Notes: generated by a model from the sequence alone, not told the origin. Shown: positions 1 to 9,750, counted from the stretch's first letter. The stretch is 64,000 nucleotides of DNA from Breznakibacter xylanolyticus (GCF_003254275.1 NZ_QKZK01000004.1:124001-188000), one strand, 5' to 3'. Program-made: numbers and translations.

Positions 1-885
1 TTTGTTTACAATAGACCTCAGCATGTGAGTCGTACCATCGAGGCCTTGCAACAGTCTGAGGGTGCTAACGACACGATTTTGTATGTTTTTTCCGATGGGC
101 CAAAATCTGGTGAGTCTGAAGTGCTAATTGATGAAGTAAGGCACATCTGTCATCATTTGTCCGGTTTCAAGCAGGTTATAGTCAACGAGAGATCTTCGAA
201 TATGGGGTTGGCTGCCAATATTATTGACGGAGTAACTCAAGTTGTGCGTGAACATGGTCGTGTGATTGTGCTGGAGGATGATTTGCAAGTTCAAAGTGGG
301 TTTTTGCGATATATGAATGCAGCCCTCGATTCGTATTGTAATCATAGTGTGTTGTCAGTGTGTGCATATACACCGCCTATTTCAATCCCTGATGATTATT
401 CTTACTCCACTTATCTGACTCGTCGCATTGGTTCGTGGGGGTGGGGTACTTGGCGTGATGTTTGGGAGCGTGTTGATTGGGGGGTGCCGAGTTTTGAGGA
501 ATTTATCACCGACAAGCATCGTCGTTGTCTTTTCAATAGTTCCGGAAACGATTTGTCGGTGATGTTGCTCAAACAGCAGCAGGGGATTATTCGCTCGTGG
601 GCTGTTCGTTTTGCTTATTGGGGGTTTATTTCGGGTTTAGACACCGTTTATCCTGTCAAATCGTTGATTGCCAATCATGGTGTTGATGGCAGCGGTACGC
701 ACATGAAAAAATCTCAAAAGTACGTTTCGTCAATGACCGATTTTATTGATGTCGACAGGTTTTGTCCTCCCGGTTATTGTGATATGCGAATTGTTGAGTC
801 ATTTCGCAAGTTTTACAATACTTCATTGTTTCGTAAGGTGATTAATTGGTTTAAAGTGAATAGATATATTTATTTGAATAGATGA
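1..885 (+). CDS. Glycosyltransferase, GT-A fold (5' end outside window)
   Basis: The frame is open from the first base and reads F-V-Y-N-R-P-Q-H before the first in-window start-like codon (GTG at 25), so the gene begins to the left of the window. The opening resembles the start of GT2-like and GNT-I-like enzymes, where an N-R-P motif follows the first beta strand. A short acidic E-D-D motif, preceded by V-I-V-L, lies about 93 codons into the visible part and is the probable nucleotide-sugar and metal site. A W-G-W-G-T-W stretch follows near codon 145. The role is probably sugar transfer in surface polysaccharide or glycoprotein synthesis in the cytoplasm. The acceptor cannot be told. No terminator is visible downstream. 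Confidence 0.75.
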   Translation, partial: FVYNRPQHVSRTIEALQQSEGANDTILYVFSDGPKSGESEVLIDEVRHICHHLSGFKQVIVNERSSNMGLAANIIDGVTQVVREHGRVIVLEDDLQVQSGFLRYMNAALDSYCNHSVLSVCAYTPPISIPDDYSYSTYLTRRIGSWGWGTWRDVWERVDWGVPSFEEFITDKHRRCLFNSSGNDLSVMLLKQQQGIIRSWAVRFAYWGFISGLDTVYPVKSLIANHGVDGSGTHMKKSQKYVSSMTDFIDVDRFCPPGYCDMRIVESFRKFYNTSLFRKVINWFKVNRYIYLNR

Positions 886-1106
886 TTTAAGTAAAGTGAT
901 TGGTTCGTGTCAATCTTCACGATTTGCAAATTGAAAATTTTGGGGATAAACGGTCGTGAATAATCATTTGATTAATTTTCTAACTTATGACATTGATACT
1001 CAGACTGAGGTTTTGTTCATATCTCATTGAAAATAAGCTCACAAATACGATTGTTCATAATCTCTTTCATTCAATCACATTCCTATATTCAAAAGCCTGA
1101 ATTTTT

Positions 1107-1114
1107 TATCTTTG
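1107..1114 (+). promoter_or_regulatory. -7 promoter box upstream of tyrS
   Basis: TATCTTTG matches the Bacteroidota -7 consensus TAnnTTTG exactly. No TTTG-like -33 box is found 19-21 bp upstream. Transcription would start near 1121, giving a leader of about 56 nt. Confidence 0.4.
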
Positions 1115-1176
1115 AGCCCCTCAACATGTTTTGTTGATAGAGCTTGATTGTTGTGAATAATAAATTTCAGATATAG

Positions 1177-2469
1177 ATGAATTTTGTAGAAGAATTGACC
1201 TGGCGTGGCATGATTCACGACATGATGCCCGCAACCGAAGAACAACTCAACAAAGAGATGACAGCGGCCTATGTGGGCATTGACCCCACTGCCGATTCGT
1301 TGCACATTGGCCACCTGGTGAGTGTGATGATGCTGAAGCATTTTCAGGCCGCCGGGCATAAACCCATTGTGTTGGTAGGCGGTGCCACAGGTATGATTGG
1401 TGATCCGTCTGGTAAGTCGCTTGAGCGTAATCTTCTTGATGAGACTGCGCTGCGCCACAATCAGGAGTGTCTGAAAAATCAGTTGTCTCGTTTCCTCGAT
1501 TTTAACACCTCTGCTGCAAACTGCGCCGAGATGGTGAACAACTACGACTGGATGAAGGAGTTCTCGTTTCTTGATTTTATTCGCGACGTGGGCAAGCACA
1601 TCACCGTTAACTATATGATGGCCAAAGATTCGGTAAAGAAACGTCTCAGTGGCGATACCCGCGACGGATTGTCGTTTACCGAATTCACCTATCAGTTGGT
1701 GCAGGGCTATGACTTTTTGCACCTTTATCGTGAGAAGAATTGTCGCCTTCAAATGGGTGGTTCTGACCAGTGGGGTAATATCACCACTGGTACTGAATTG
1801 ATTCGTCGTGTGGCCGGTGGCGAAGCATACGCGCTCACTTGTCCGCTCATTACCAAGGCCGATGGGGGCAAGTTTGGAAAAACCGAAAGTGGCAACGTGT
1901 GGCTCGATGCCGAAAAAACATCTCCTTACCAGTTTTTCCAGTTTTGGCTCAACACCAGCGATGCCGACGCCGAAAAATACATCAAGATATTTACCATGCT
2001 GACGCGTGATGAGGTCGAAGTATTGGTGGCTGAGCAGACTGCAGCTCCTCATCTTCGTCCCCTGCAAAAGAAACTGGCCGAGTTGGTGACGATAATGGTG
2101 CATGGCGAAGAAGCCTACCAAAATGCGGTTGAAGCTTCTGAAATCCTGTTTGGAAAAGGTACTACCGATACCCTTCGTAAGATGGACGAAGCCACATTGC
2201 TTGATATTTTTGATGGCGTGCCAACCTTCGAAACCACTCGAGCTGAAATCGGTGAAGGCATCAAAGCAGTCGATTTGCTGGGTGAAAAGGTCGCCGTTTT
2301 CCCTTCTAAAGGCGAGTGCCGCAAAACCATTCAGGCTGGTGGTTTGAGCATCAATAAAAACAAAGTGGCAACTCCCGATGAAATGGTGACTCTGACCGAT
2401 TTGCTCAACGATAAATACTTGTTGATTCAAAAGGGGAAAAAGAACTATTATTTGGTCATTGTGATTTGA
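1177..2469 (+). CDS. tyrS: Tyrosine--tRNA ligase
   Basis: Class I aminoacyl-tRNA synthetase that charges tRNA-Tyr in the cytoplasm. The 430-aa length is normal for bacterial TyrS. The HIGH signature is visible as H-I-G-H at residues 43-46, and the KMSKS-equivalent is K-F-G-K-T at about 232-236, the usual TyrS form. A C-terminal S4 RNA-binding domain spans roughly residues 355-430. The ATG at 1177 is chosen because it gives the canonical N-terminus. The gene stands alone, with a -7 box upstream and a strong hairpin just after the stop. A 501-codon open frame on the opposite strand covers the gene and is a shadow. Confidence 0.97.
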   Translation: MNFVEELTWRGMIHDMMPATEEQLNKEMTAAYVGIDPTADSLHIGHLVSVMMLKHFQAAGHKPIVLVGGATGMIGDPSGKSLERNLLDETALRHNQECLKNQLSRFLDFNTSAANCAEMVNNYDWMKEFSFLDFIRDVGKHITVNYMMAKDSVKKRLSGDTRDGLSFTEFTYQLVQGYDFLHLYREKNCRLQMGGSDQWGNITTGTELIRRVAGGEAYALTCPLITKADGGKFGKTESGNVWLDAEKTSPYQFFQFWLNTSDADAEKYIKIFTMLTRDEVEVLVAEQTAAPHLRPLQKKLAELVTIMVHGEEAYQNAVEASEILFGKGTTDTLRKMDEATLLDIFDGVPTFETTRAEIGEGIKAVDLLGEKVAVFPSKGECRKTIQAGGLSINKNKVATPDEMVTLTDLLNDKYLLIQKGKKNYYLVIVI

Positions 2470-2489
2470 GAAATCACAACATTTAAAAT

Positions 2490-2523
2490 GCACAAAGGCA
2501 TCGGGATACCGGTGCCTTTGTGC
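2490..2523 (+). terminator. Hairpin after tyrS
   Basis: A perfect 11-bp stem (GCACAAAGGCA paired with its complement) with a 12-nt loop lies 20 bp after the tyrS stop. The U-tract is poor on both strands, so termination strength is uncertain. Confidence 0.55.
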
Positions 2524-2614
2524 GTTAAAGGAGTAAAAAGAAGGGCCTTTGCTGTTCCTTTCAAAAATCGTGAAATGCAAGGCCGAAAATGGGCTTGCAT
2601 TTGATCAAATTGCT

Positions 2615-2664
2615 TTTTAAAGAAGTCTGTCCATCGAACTTGTGTTATTTCGATGGGCAGACTT
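2615..2664 (-). terminator. Hairpin after the AraC-type regulator gene
   Basis: Arms 2623-2638 and 2649-2664 form a 16-bp stem with one G-T pair, directly downstream of the regulator's stop on the minus strand. The tail is only moderately T-rich (CTTCTTTAAAAAG). Confidence 0.5.
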
Positions 2665-2673
2665 GTGAATGGG

Positions 2674-3609
2674 TTACATGGGGCGTACCGGGATGCAGAT
2701 GTCAACCGTAAATTTGCCGTCTTTGGGTTCTTCGGGATACATTTCAAAACAGGGTTTGTCGTCAGGGACATAACCGCTCGATGGCAGCCATTGACCGCAC
2801 ACCCAGTCCCAGGCCTGTTGAAATTCATCCACCCCAATGACAAATCGGGCTATGGCATATTGCCCGTCTTCCAGTTCCATTTTGCCGATGGCACCCTCGG
2901 TTTTGGTGTCGGGGGGAACCGTGATGCACACACTGGTGCGCAGTTTTTCTTCGTTGGTCACATCCGGATCGTCGTGGTAGATGATGAGCGATTTAAAATC
3001 CGGTCCGCCAATCAACCCTCTTGGCCCAGCCCATCCCATGAGTTGTTGCCACAGTTTTTCAAACAGTTGGCTGTTTCCCTTGTAAGAGCCAATGTGGCGC
3101 ACATACGCCAGCGTCATTTTGGGAAGCTTGGTGACTTCCACGCTTTGATTAAGTTTCATGTTTGTCCTCCATTTAATGGTTTGTGATCTGGAACAAATGT
3201 ACATGAAGGTTTCTCCGTGGTCTTGTTGCTCGTTGCTTTCGACTTGATGAATATTGCTTTTCTCGTTTTTCTCACTCCGGTATCGGGTGGGGGAAACGCC
3301 AAAATGGGATTTAAAATTTCGCGAAAAGGTGCTGGGGTCGGGGAATCCGCATTTGATGCCGGCTTCATTCAGGGGAATGTTTGGGTGAGTGGTGATGCTC
3401 GATGCGGCTTTTTCGAGGCGAAGGCGGTTGATGAACTGAAAGGGGGTTTCGCCCGTCATGCCATGAAATATACGGCTGAAATGGTACTTTGAAAAGTTGG
3501 CTTCTTGTGAAATTTCGTCAAGCGTCATCGGTTGTTCCAGATGTTGCTCGATGTAGTCGAGTGCCCGGTTGATGCGATGACGGTATTCGTTTTCAAGTGG
3601 GGTGGTCAT
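2674..3609 (-). CDS. AraC-family regulator with GyrI-like effector domain
   Basis: A 311-aa protein with the HTH first and the effector domain last, the arrangement of the Rob/SbmC-linked family. Residues about 8-108 form the double HTH, ending in F-G-V-S-P-T-R-Y-R. Residues about 146-311 form a GyrI-like (AraC_E_bind) small-molecule-binding domain. It probably activates genes in response to a hydrophobic or cationic ligand; the ligand is unknown. The start lies only 12 bp after a terminator hairpin belonging to glyS, and I see no promoter box in between, so expression may depend on read-through. Confidence 0.9.
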   Translation of the reverse strand: MTTPLENEYRHRINRALDYIEQHLEQPMTLDEISQEANFSKYHFSRIFHGMTGETPFQFINRLRLEKAASSITTHPNIPLNEAGIKCGFPDPSTFSRNFKSHFGVSPTRYRSEKNEKSNIHQVESNEQQDHGETFMYICSRSQTIKWRTNMKLNQSVEVTKLPKMTLAYVRHIGSYKGNSQLFEKLWQQLMGWAGPRGLIGGPDFKSLIIYHDDPDVTNEEKLRTSVCITVPPDTKTEGAIGKMELEDGQYAIARFVIGVDEFQQAWDWVCGQWLPSSGYVPDDKPCFEMYPEEPKDGKFTVDICIPVRPM

Positions 3610-3621
3610 GGTTTGTAATTT

Positions 3622-3660
3622 AAAAAAGCCTGTAAATGTTGTATTTACAGGCTTTATTTT
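3622..3660 (-). terminator. Terminator of glyS, just upstream of the AraC-type gene
   Basis: On the minus strand AAGCCTGTAAAT and its complement form a 12-bp stem around a 5-nt loop, followed by a T-run. It begins 18 bp after the glyS stop and ends 12 bp before the regulator start codon. Confidence 0.8.
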
Positions 3661-3678
3661 TATTGATGGATGAGGGGT

Positions 3679-5232
3679 TTAAACCAGTTTCTTAAACAAT
3701 TCCTTCATGCTTACTTTTTTGGTGATGATGCTTTGCAAATCGGCAATTTTCACCCGATCCTGCTCCATGGTGTCGCGGTAGCGAATGGTAACAGTGCCAT
3801 CTTCGGTCGACTGGTGGTCGATGGTCACACAGAAGGGTGTTCCAATAGCATCCTGACGACGATAGCGTTTCCCGATGGAATCTTTTTCGTCGTATTGGCA
3901 GTTAAAGTCAAACTTGAGGTCGTCGATGATTTGACGTGCCAGCTCGGGCAATCCGTCTTTTTTCACCAGCGGCAATACAGCCATTTTTACGGGCGCCAAT
4001 GCCGGCGGGATGCGCAACACCACGCGGCTTTCTTTGGCGCCGTCTTTGCCGTCTACTTCTTCTTCGCAATATGATGCAGCAAGTACACTCAGGAACATGC
4101 GGTCAACACCAATAGAGGTTTCAATCACGTAGGGAATGTAGTTTTCGCCTTTCTCGGGGTCGAAATACTGCATTTTTTTACCCGAATATTGTTGGTGCGA
4201 CGACAAGTCAAAATCTGTGCGTGAGTGGATGCCTTCGACTTCTTTGAATCCAAATGGCATTTGGAACTCAATGTCGGTGGCTGCGTTGGCATAGTGAGCC
4301 AGTTTCTCGTGATCGTGGTAACGGTATTTGTGGTCGCCTAAGCCCAAGGCTTTGTGCCACTTGAGGCGTGTTTCTTTCCATTTGGCAAACCACTCGAGTT
4401 CGGTGCCGGGTTGTACAAAGAATTGCATCTCCATTTGCTCAAATTCGCGCATGCGGAAGATGAACTGACGAGCCACGATTTCGTTGCGGAATGCTTTCCC
4501 AATTTGTGCAATTCCAAAAGGAATTTTCATGCGGCCGGTTTTCTGCACGTTGAGGAAGTTCACGAAAATACCCTGAGCCGTTTCGGGGCGCAGATATACT
4601 TTCAATGCCCCGTCGGCAGTTGAGCCCATTTCGGTGGCAAACATGAGGTTGAATTGGCGCACGTCGGTCCAGTTGCGGGTTCCCGAGATGGGGCACACCA
4701 CTTCGTAATCGACAATGATTTGGCGAAGTTCCTCGAGGTCGCTATCGTTGAGAGCCTTGGTGAAACGGTTGTGAATTTCGTCCCATTTGGCCTGGTTTTC
4801 GAGCACGCGGACGTTGGTCTCGCGGAATTTGGCTTCGTCAAACGAATCGCCGAATTTCTTGGCCGCCTTCTCAACTTCTTTGTTCATTTTGTCTTCGTAC
4901 TTGGCCAAAAGCTCTTCAATCAGTACGTCGGCACGATAGCGTTTTTTGCTGTCTTTGTTGTCAATCAACGGGTCGTTGAACGCGTCCACGTGACCCGAAG
5001 CTTTCCAAATGGTGGGGTGCATAAAGATGGCCGAGTCAATGCCCACCACGTTTTCGTGCAACAGCACCATGCTGTCCCACCAATATTTTTTGATATTGTT
5101 TTTCAGTTCCACGCCCATTTGACCGTAGTCGTACACGGCGCCCAACCCGTCGTATATTTCACTCGATTGAAATACAAATCCATACTCTTTGCAATGCGCA
5201 ACGAGCTTCTTAAAAACATCTTCCTGTGCCAT
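3679..5232 (-). CDS. glyS: Glycine--tRNA ligase (homodimeric type)
   Basis: Class II synthetase that attaches glycine to tRNA-Gly. At 517 aa it is the single-chain eukaryote/archaea-like form (GlyQS), used by Bacteroidota instead of the alpha2-beta2 enzyme. Class II motif 2 is visible as F-R-N-E-I followed by R-E-F-E-Q-M-E, and motif 3 as E-T-S-I-G-V-D-R. The last 100 or so residues are the HGTP anticodon-binding domain. The ATG at 5232 gives the expected N-terminus. An exact -7 box lies about 50 bp upstream, and a terminator follows the stop. Confidence 0.97.
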   Translation of the reverse strand: MAQEDVFKKLVAHCKEYGFVFQSSEIYDGLGAVYDYGQMGVELKNNIKKYWWDSMVLLHENVVGIDSAIFMHPTIWKASGHVDAFNDPLIDNKDSKKRYRADVLIEELLAKYEDKMNKEVEKAAKKFGDSFDEAKFRETNVRVLENQAKWDEIHNRFTKALNDSDLEELRQIIVDYEVVCPISGTRNWTDVRQFNLMFATEMGSTADGALKVYLRPETAQGIFVNFLNVQKTGRMKIPFGIAQIGKAFRNEIVARQFIFRMREFEQMEMQFFVQPGTELEWFAKWKETRLKWHKALGLGDHKYRYHDHEKLAHYANAATDIEFQMPFGFKEVEGIHSRTDFDLSSHQQYSGKKMQYFDPEKGENYIPYVIETSIGVDRMFLSVLAASYCEEEVDGKDGAKESRVVLRIPPALAPVKMAVLPLVKKDGLPELARQIIDDLKFDFNCQYDEKDSIGKRYRRQDAIGTPFCVTIDHQSTEDGTVTIRYRDTMEQDRVKIADLQSIITKKVSMKELFKKLV

Positions 5233-5281
5233 TTGGTCTGTGCTGTTAAATATTTTGTGTTAATTGATTCAGAGAAAGGCA

Positions 5282-5289
5282 CAAAAATA
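5282..5289 (-). promoter_or_regulatory. -7 promoter box upstream of glyS
   Basis: On the minus strand TATTTTTG matches TAnnTTTG exactly. No clear -33 box is present at 19-21 bp. The start site would be near 5275, giving a leader of about 43 nt. Confidence 0.45.
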
Positions 5290-5363
5290 AGCGATTTTTG
5301 CATTGATGGGTCAGCAGCAGGTGAATCTTTTTCCCCTGTTGATGCCCTGATGGAATTGAACGA

Positions 5364-7907
5364 TTAAAACTTCACCTCAAATCGTCCCCGGATCCCAAAT
5401 TTAGGAGCACCGGGATAGGTCACTTCCGATATTCGGTAAATGGCATCGATGCGGAAAAAGCGGAACACGTTTTCAACGCCCCAACCCACTTCGGCATACG
5501 GAATGTGGTTGTTGGGCGAGATGGACAGGGGCAAATCGAGCATCTGTGTATGCCCGTTGCGTAGTGTGCCATACAACCCTTTGAAGGTGATGACTTCGCG
5601 CAATCCGAGATGTTTGATGAGCGGAAATCGCTTAAAGAACATGCCGTTGAGATGGTAGTCGAGAAACAGGTGCACGTAGGTGTCGTGCACGTATTCCAGG
5701 TTATTCATCAGGTTGTAGTTGTACATGATGAAGCCGTAAGTTTCGTTGCCGCGCGGGATGTCAAGAATCGTGTAAGGCGCTTTTCCGGCCACGGCGCCTG
5801 CTTCGCCAACGTATAACATTTGTGTCTGTCCCCAAAAAAACATGTGCTTATAGGTGGCATGGATTCGGGCGTAAAACTCGTTCATCCCATTGACAAACGA
5901 TTGACCTCCGCCTAAGTTCAAATTCACAATGGGGTAGCGGGTGCCGGTGTAAAGTCGGCGAAATCCTTTGTCAATATATTTTTCTTTCCACGACCAACGT
6001 AAATTGATGCCCATGTCGGCAACACGAACGGAACCCACCGGATTCCCCTGGCACATAAAGGGGTAAAAGTCTGGCGAGAATTGCTTACTGTACGATGCCT
6101 TCAAGCGGGTCGAAAAGCCCGAGCGCCACTCATGTTCATATTCAAACGTCGCTTTTTGTTGACGGTAGAGTTCATCCAATCGGTCGCGTTTAAAGATGTG
6201 CGCGATGAGGTTGCTCTCCGACGTGTTTTGCTTGTTTTCGTATATGTTGAGTATCTTTTCGTTTTCGCCAATGCGAATGTAATCGTCGGTCAACGAGCCT
6301 CGAATGATTTGTCGGGTCGGTGAGTCTAATATGTATCCGCCGCCCAATCGCCATATCATCTCTTTTTTGCGAGTGGCATAACCCACGCCGCCCCAAATTT
6401 GGCCGTTTTCCCATATCTCGGTACTGGTGCGTCCGCCGATGTATAGGTGGGTGCCTTCTACAGCGTTTTTGTTGAAGACGTAGTCGTAGGGGCCGACTTC
6501 CCATTTACCCAAGTCCCAATAACCCGTAAAGAGCATGTAGCTCAACTTGTCGAGAAATTTCACAAAAGGTTTTTGGTTGAGCGAGTCGATGCGGCTACGG
6601 GTGAGCTCATCTGATGCGCTCAATCCGACATGGCGCACCGTCTTCCAATAGGCGGTGTCACGGGTGTCAGCTCCACGAACTTTAAGCGTTTCGTACGACA
6701 GTTTGCTCGAGCTGAGTTTCACTTCTCCCGGAGGGTTGAGGGTCACCTTGTCGATGGACGAAAGGTGCTTCACATTCAATTCTATACGTTTGTCGTTTTT
6801 GCCAAAGCTGACAGGCATGTAATCCACTGCCGCATCAATGGTTGTGGTTTTGAAGAACGGAATGGTGTCGTTCACAAACTGGTACGAGGCTGTAAATTCA
6901 AGTCTTCGTACAAAGTTCAGATGGCTGGTGTTGGTCAGCTTGGCTTGTATGTCCACCACTGAATAGTGGTGAGTTTCGGCAATAAAGTTGCCCGTGAAAA
7001 CGTTGTCTCCCCATCGACGTGGCACGAATCGTACGTTGTAGTGTTTGATGCCGTTGATTTGGGTCGAATCGGATAAATAATACTTGTAGTAAAACCAACC
7101 GTTGTCGGCCAGCGGGCTGATGAAGTTTTGCGAGAGGATTTTGATTTGATTGTCGTAAAAATTCACGCCCATATCCAGGCCGCTGGTAAATCCCGATATT
7201 TCAGTGTCCTCAAGCATCCCCAAGCCCGATTTGGAGTTGGCCAGAATGGTGCATTTTTGCCGCGCCGGCGTGCGTTGATATTCGTTGTAGAATATTTGCT
7301 CCGAAAAAAACAGTGGGATGTCCTGCATGGTGTCCAAGGCCATGGCCGACATGGCTTTATCACGCAAGTTCACCGAGTCGCACTGCAGCTCTTTTTTTCC
7401 GGTGTTGTTAATTTTGTATTCCCATCGGCTATATTTTTCAAAGGCGTAACGGGTGTGCCGTTCCGGGTTGTTAACGGGTTTCTGTTTTATGATTTGGTTG
7501 AACAGGCGCCGCATGGGGCCGTCGTCGGGCGCAACTTTCACCTCTTTGAGAGCCACCATATCAGGTGTTAACTTCACGGTGACATTGTTTTTCTGTCCCC
7601 GTTTGATGGCATGGCGACTGCTGCGGTATCCAATGGTGCTCAGCAGGATGGTGTCGCTCATTATTTTTCCCTGCAATTTGAAGCATCCCGTAGTGTCACT
7701 GATGGTGCCAATGGAGGTGTTCTTAAAAATGATATTGACAAACGGAACGGGTTGCCCATTTTCACTGTCCACGACTTTCCCCTGAACTGAGGTGATGCCC
7801 TGACCCATCACCATTGGGTGATTCATCAGTATAAATAAGGTAACAATACACCACAAATGCCGGACTTTGGTGAACGCCGGAGTCGCATGGCTGATGTTGA
7901 ATAACAT
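5364..7907 (-). CDS. DUF5686 outer-membrane protein with carboxypeptidase-like regulatory domain
   Basis: Large secreted envelope protein. The frame is open further upstream (to 8012), but the ATG at 7907 is preferred. It leaves a short leader and a hydrophobic segment ending near M-V-M-G-Q, a plausible signal peptide, and it lies downstream of a promoter-like pair. After the signal, residues about 40-120 form a CarboxypepD_reg-like beta-sandwich (V-Q-G-K-V-V-D through T-I-G-Y-R-S). The rest matches the DUF5686 pattern, rich in alternating aromatic beta strands that suggest an outer-membrane barrel, and it ends in F-E-V-K-F. The molecular function of DUF5686 is not established. About 847 aa, typical for the family. 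Confidence 0.87.
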   Translation of the reverse strand: MLFNISHATPAFTKVRHLWCIVTLFILMNHPMVMGQGITSVQGKVVDSENGQPVPFVNIIFKNTSIGTISDTTGCFKLQGKIMSDTILLSTIGYRSSRHAIKRGQKNNVTVKLTPDMVALKEVKVAPDDGPMRRLFNQIIKQKPVNNPERHTRYAFEKYSRWEYKINNTGKKELQCDSVNLRDKAMSAMALDTMQDIPLFFSEQIFYNEYQRTPARQKCTILANSKSGLGMLEDTEISGFTSGLDMGVNFYDNQIKILSQNFISPLADNGWFYYKYYLSDSTQINGIKHYNVRFVPRRWGDNVFTGNFIAETHHYSVVDIQAKLTNTSHLNFVRRLEFTASYQFVNDTIPFFKTTTIDAAVDYMPVSFGKNDKRIELNVKHLSSIDKVTLNPPGEVKLSSSKLSYETLKVRGADTRDTAYWKTVRHVGLSASDELTRSRIDSLNQKPFVKFLDKLSYMLFTGYWDLGKWEVGPYDYVFNKNAVEGTHLYIGGRTSTEIWENGQIWGGVGYATRKKEMIWRLGGGYILDSPTRQIIRGSLTDDYIRIGENEKILNIYENKQNTSESNLIAHIFKRDRLDELYRQQKATFEYEHEWRSGFSTRLKASYSKQFSPDFYPFMCQGNPVGSVRVADMGINLRWSWKEKYIDKGFRRLYTGTRYPIVNLNLGGGQSFVNGMNEFYARIHATYKHMFFWGQTQMLYVGEAGAVAGKAPYTILDIPRGNETYGFIMYNYNLMNNLEYVHDTYVHLFLDYHLNGMFFKRFPLIKHLGLREVITFKGLYGTLRNGHTQMLDLPLSISPNNHIPYAEVGWGVENVFRFFRIDAIYRISEVTYPGAPKFGIRGRFEVKF

Positions 7908-7981
7908 GGGTCGATGCACAGACAAGACATTAAGTTCCGGTTCTTCTAGGGCCGGATTGGGTAAATGGTTGAAACAGGTTG

Positions 7982-8013
7982 CAAAAATGGTTGAAAATCT
8001 TTGATTAAACAAA
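7982..8013 (-). promoter_or_regulatory. Candidate promoter for the DUF5686 gene
   Basis: On the minus strand a TTTG box is followed after 20 nt by CATTTTTG, one mismatch from TAnnTTTG. It supports the start at 7907 and lies between the SemiSWEET stop and the DUF5686 start. Confidence 0.45.
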
Positions 8014-8072
8014 AGGTTGATGATGCGATGTTACTTTTTTTGAGCAATGGCCTGTTTGTTTTGACGACGGAT

Positions 8073-8345
8073 TTATTGTTTCTGGTTCAGCCTGATTTTT
8101 AATATCAAAATGGTTAATGCCGGCACAATCGCTACCAGATTGGCATAGATGATGGGTTTTTGATTGAGCAACAAACCGTAAGTGCCCCACATCACTATCC
8201 CCAAGCTGTTGGTAAGATACATCCACATGGAGATGCTTTTTACGTCGCGCGTTTTGATGATGCGAAATGCCTGTGGAAACATGGCCACGGTGGTTAATAT
8301 TGCTGCTGAGGTGCCTGTGATGTCGATGAAGTGGGTTGGGGTCAT
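8073..8345 (-). CDS. SemiSWEET sugar transporter (PQ-loop/MtN3)
   Basis: A 90-aa membrane protein with three predicted helices (about residues 8-26, 38-58 and 64-84), the size of a bacterial SemiSWEET half-transporter. The PQ motif is visible in helix 1 as M-F-P-Q-A-F, and the helix 1-2 linker K-T-R-D-V-K-S-I-S is typical. Known family members dimerise and move sugars by facilitated diffusion across the inner membrane; the substrate cannot be inferred. A longer overlapping open frame (8005-8373) is a shadow. It is transcribed away from the sugar-nucleotide cassette across a 277-bp gap, in which I saw no convincing promoter. Confidence 0.9.
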   Translation of the reverse strand: MTPTHFIDITGTSAAILTTVAMFPQAFRIIKTRDVKSISMWMYLTNSLGIVMWGTYGLLLNQKPIIYANLVAIVPALTILILKIRLNQKQ

Positions 8346-8622
8346 GGGGTATTATTTGATTGTGGGTTGCCAAAATAGTTAAATAACACCATTTTTTTAC
8401 CGTGCTTTATCCTTCATAATAAAATTGTGTGGGGTTGCAGTAAAATTTTTTAACTTTTCAGGCGTTTTTACCCTGTCCGAATGAGTTTTCACCGGCCTTT
8501 AATGTGTTGTGCTTAACGCTTTCTTTTGTTGGTGATTGCATGGCGCCTGTGTGAATCCGTTGGGATGATTTTTAACCTTTTTGTGCTCACCAATATCCAG
8601 TCAATTGAATTCCATTCATTCC

Positions 8623-9750
8623 ATGCGACCCATTCAGATGGTCGATATTGCCACTCAATATTCGCGTCTTAAAACCGATATCGACCGATCGATACATCAG
8701 GTCCTCGATAGAGCAAATTTTATTAATGGGGATGAAGTACAATCTTTTCAGGAAGAGTTGGCCGATTATTTGGGTGTCAGGCATGTGATTACTTGTGCCA
8801 ATGGTACCGATGCTTTGCAGGTGTCGCTCATGGCGCTTGGGTTGCAGCCCGGCGATGAAGTGATTACTTCTAATTTCACGTTCATTGCAACGGTCGAGGT
8901 CATCGCTTTGTTGGGGCTTAAGCCCGTTTTGGTCGATGTGTGCCCCGATACTTTTAATATGGATGTGGATGCTCTGGCCAAAGCCATAACTCCCCGCACG
9001 AGAGTCATTATTCCTGTGCACTTATTTGGTCAGGGAGCGCACATGAATGAAATCATGGATATTGCCCGACGTCATCAAATTTATGTTGTTGAGGATGCTG
9101 CGCAGGCGACAGGGGCATTTTATCATCATAACAGAACCATATCGTCACGCCTGGGAACCATTGGAGACATTGGTTGTACTTCGTTCTTCCCATCTAAAAA
9201 CCTGGGGTGTTTTGGCGATGGGGGTGCTTGTTTTACCAATGATGACAACCTGGCTGCTGTTTTGCGTAGCATTGTCAATCATGGTTCCAAAATCAAGTAT
9301 GTGCACGATCGCATAGGCGTCAACTCTCGGCTCGACACGATCCAGGCGGCTGTGTTGAGCGTCAAGTTGAAGCATCTCGACGATTTCAATCAGCGCAGGG
9401 CGATGGCTGCTGCCATATATAACAGTCGCCTGGCCGCGATCCCTCAAGTGCAGATTCCTTTTGTTGCCTCTGATACATCTCATATTTACCATCAGTATAC
9501 CGTTCGGGTGAAGGATGGCAGTCGTGATGAATTACGGGCTGTATTGCAGGCATCCGGCATCCCCTCTATGGTGTATTACCCTTTGCCCATTCATCGGCAA
9601 AAGGCGTTTGAGCAATGGATTAGCCCTGATGTGCACTTCCCTGTATCCGACATGCTTTCTAAACAGGTGCTATCCTTGCCCATGCACACTGAACTTGAAT
9701 CTGAACATCTGGATTTTATCACGTCTGTTATTAAAAACTTCTATAAATGA
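8623..9750 (+). CDS. wbpE: WbpE-like UDP-sugar aminotransferase (DegT/DnrJ/EryC1/StrS family)
   Basis: PLP-dependent sugar aminotransferase of about 375 aa. The ATG at 8623 gives the family N-terminus M-R-P-I-Q-M-V-D and is preferred to the TTG at 8581. V-V-E-D-A-A-Q-A-T-G supplies the Asp and Gln that hold the cofactor, and F-F-P-S-K-N-L-G contains the Schiff-base lysine. With the three following genes it probably transaminates UDP-3-keto-GlcNAcA, using glutamate, to give UDP-GlcNAc3NA. Its stop overlaps the next start (ATGA), so the two genes are translationally coupled. The specificity is inferred from the neighbouring genes. Confidence 0.87.
   Translation: MRPIQMVDIATQYSRLKTDIDRSIHQVLDRANFINGDEVQSFQEELADYLGVRHVITCANGTDALQVSLMALGLQPGDEVITSNFTFIATVEVIALLGLKPVLVDVCPDTFNMDVDALAKAITPRTRVIIPVHLFGQGAHMNEIMDIARRHQIYVVEDAAQATGAFYHHNRTISSRLGTIGDIGCTSFFPSKNLGCFGDGGACFTNDDNLAAVLRSIVNHGSKIKYVHDRIGVNSRLDTIQAAVLSVKLKHLDDFNQRRAMAAAIYNSRLAAIPQVQIPFVASDTSHIYHQYTVRVKDGSRDELRAVLQASGIPSMVYYPLPIHRQKAFEQWISPDVHFPVSDMLSKQVLSLPMHTELESEHLDFITSVIKNFYK

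Noticed and set aside
1075-2580. 501-codon open frame on the minus strand across tyrS
   Set aside because: It lies antisense to a complete, motif-bearing TyrS, and its product has no recognisable domain; it is a shadow of codon bias in tyrS.
2653-3186. 177-codon plus-strand frame
   Set aside because: Antisense to the GyrI-like domain of the AraC-type regulator, with no start context or domain.
4654-5367. 237-codon plus-strand frame antisense to glyS
   Set aside because: Fully explained by glyS on the other strand.
8005-8373. 122-codon minus-strand frame, longer than the SemiSWEET gene it overlaps
   Set aside because: The 90-aa frame has the PQ motif and three helices; the longer frame is histidine-rich and featureless.
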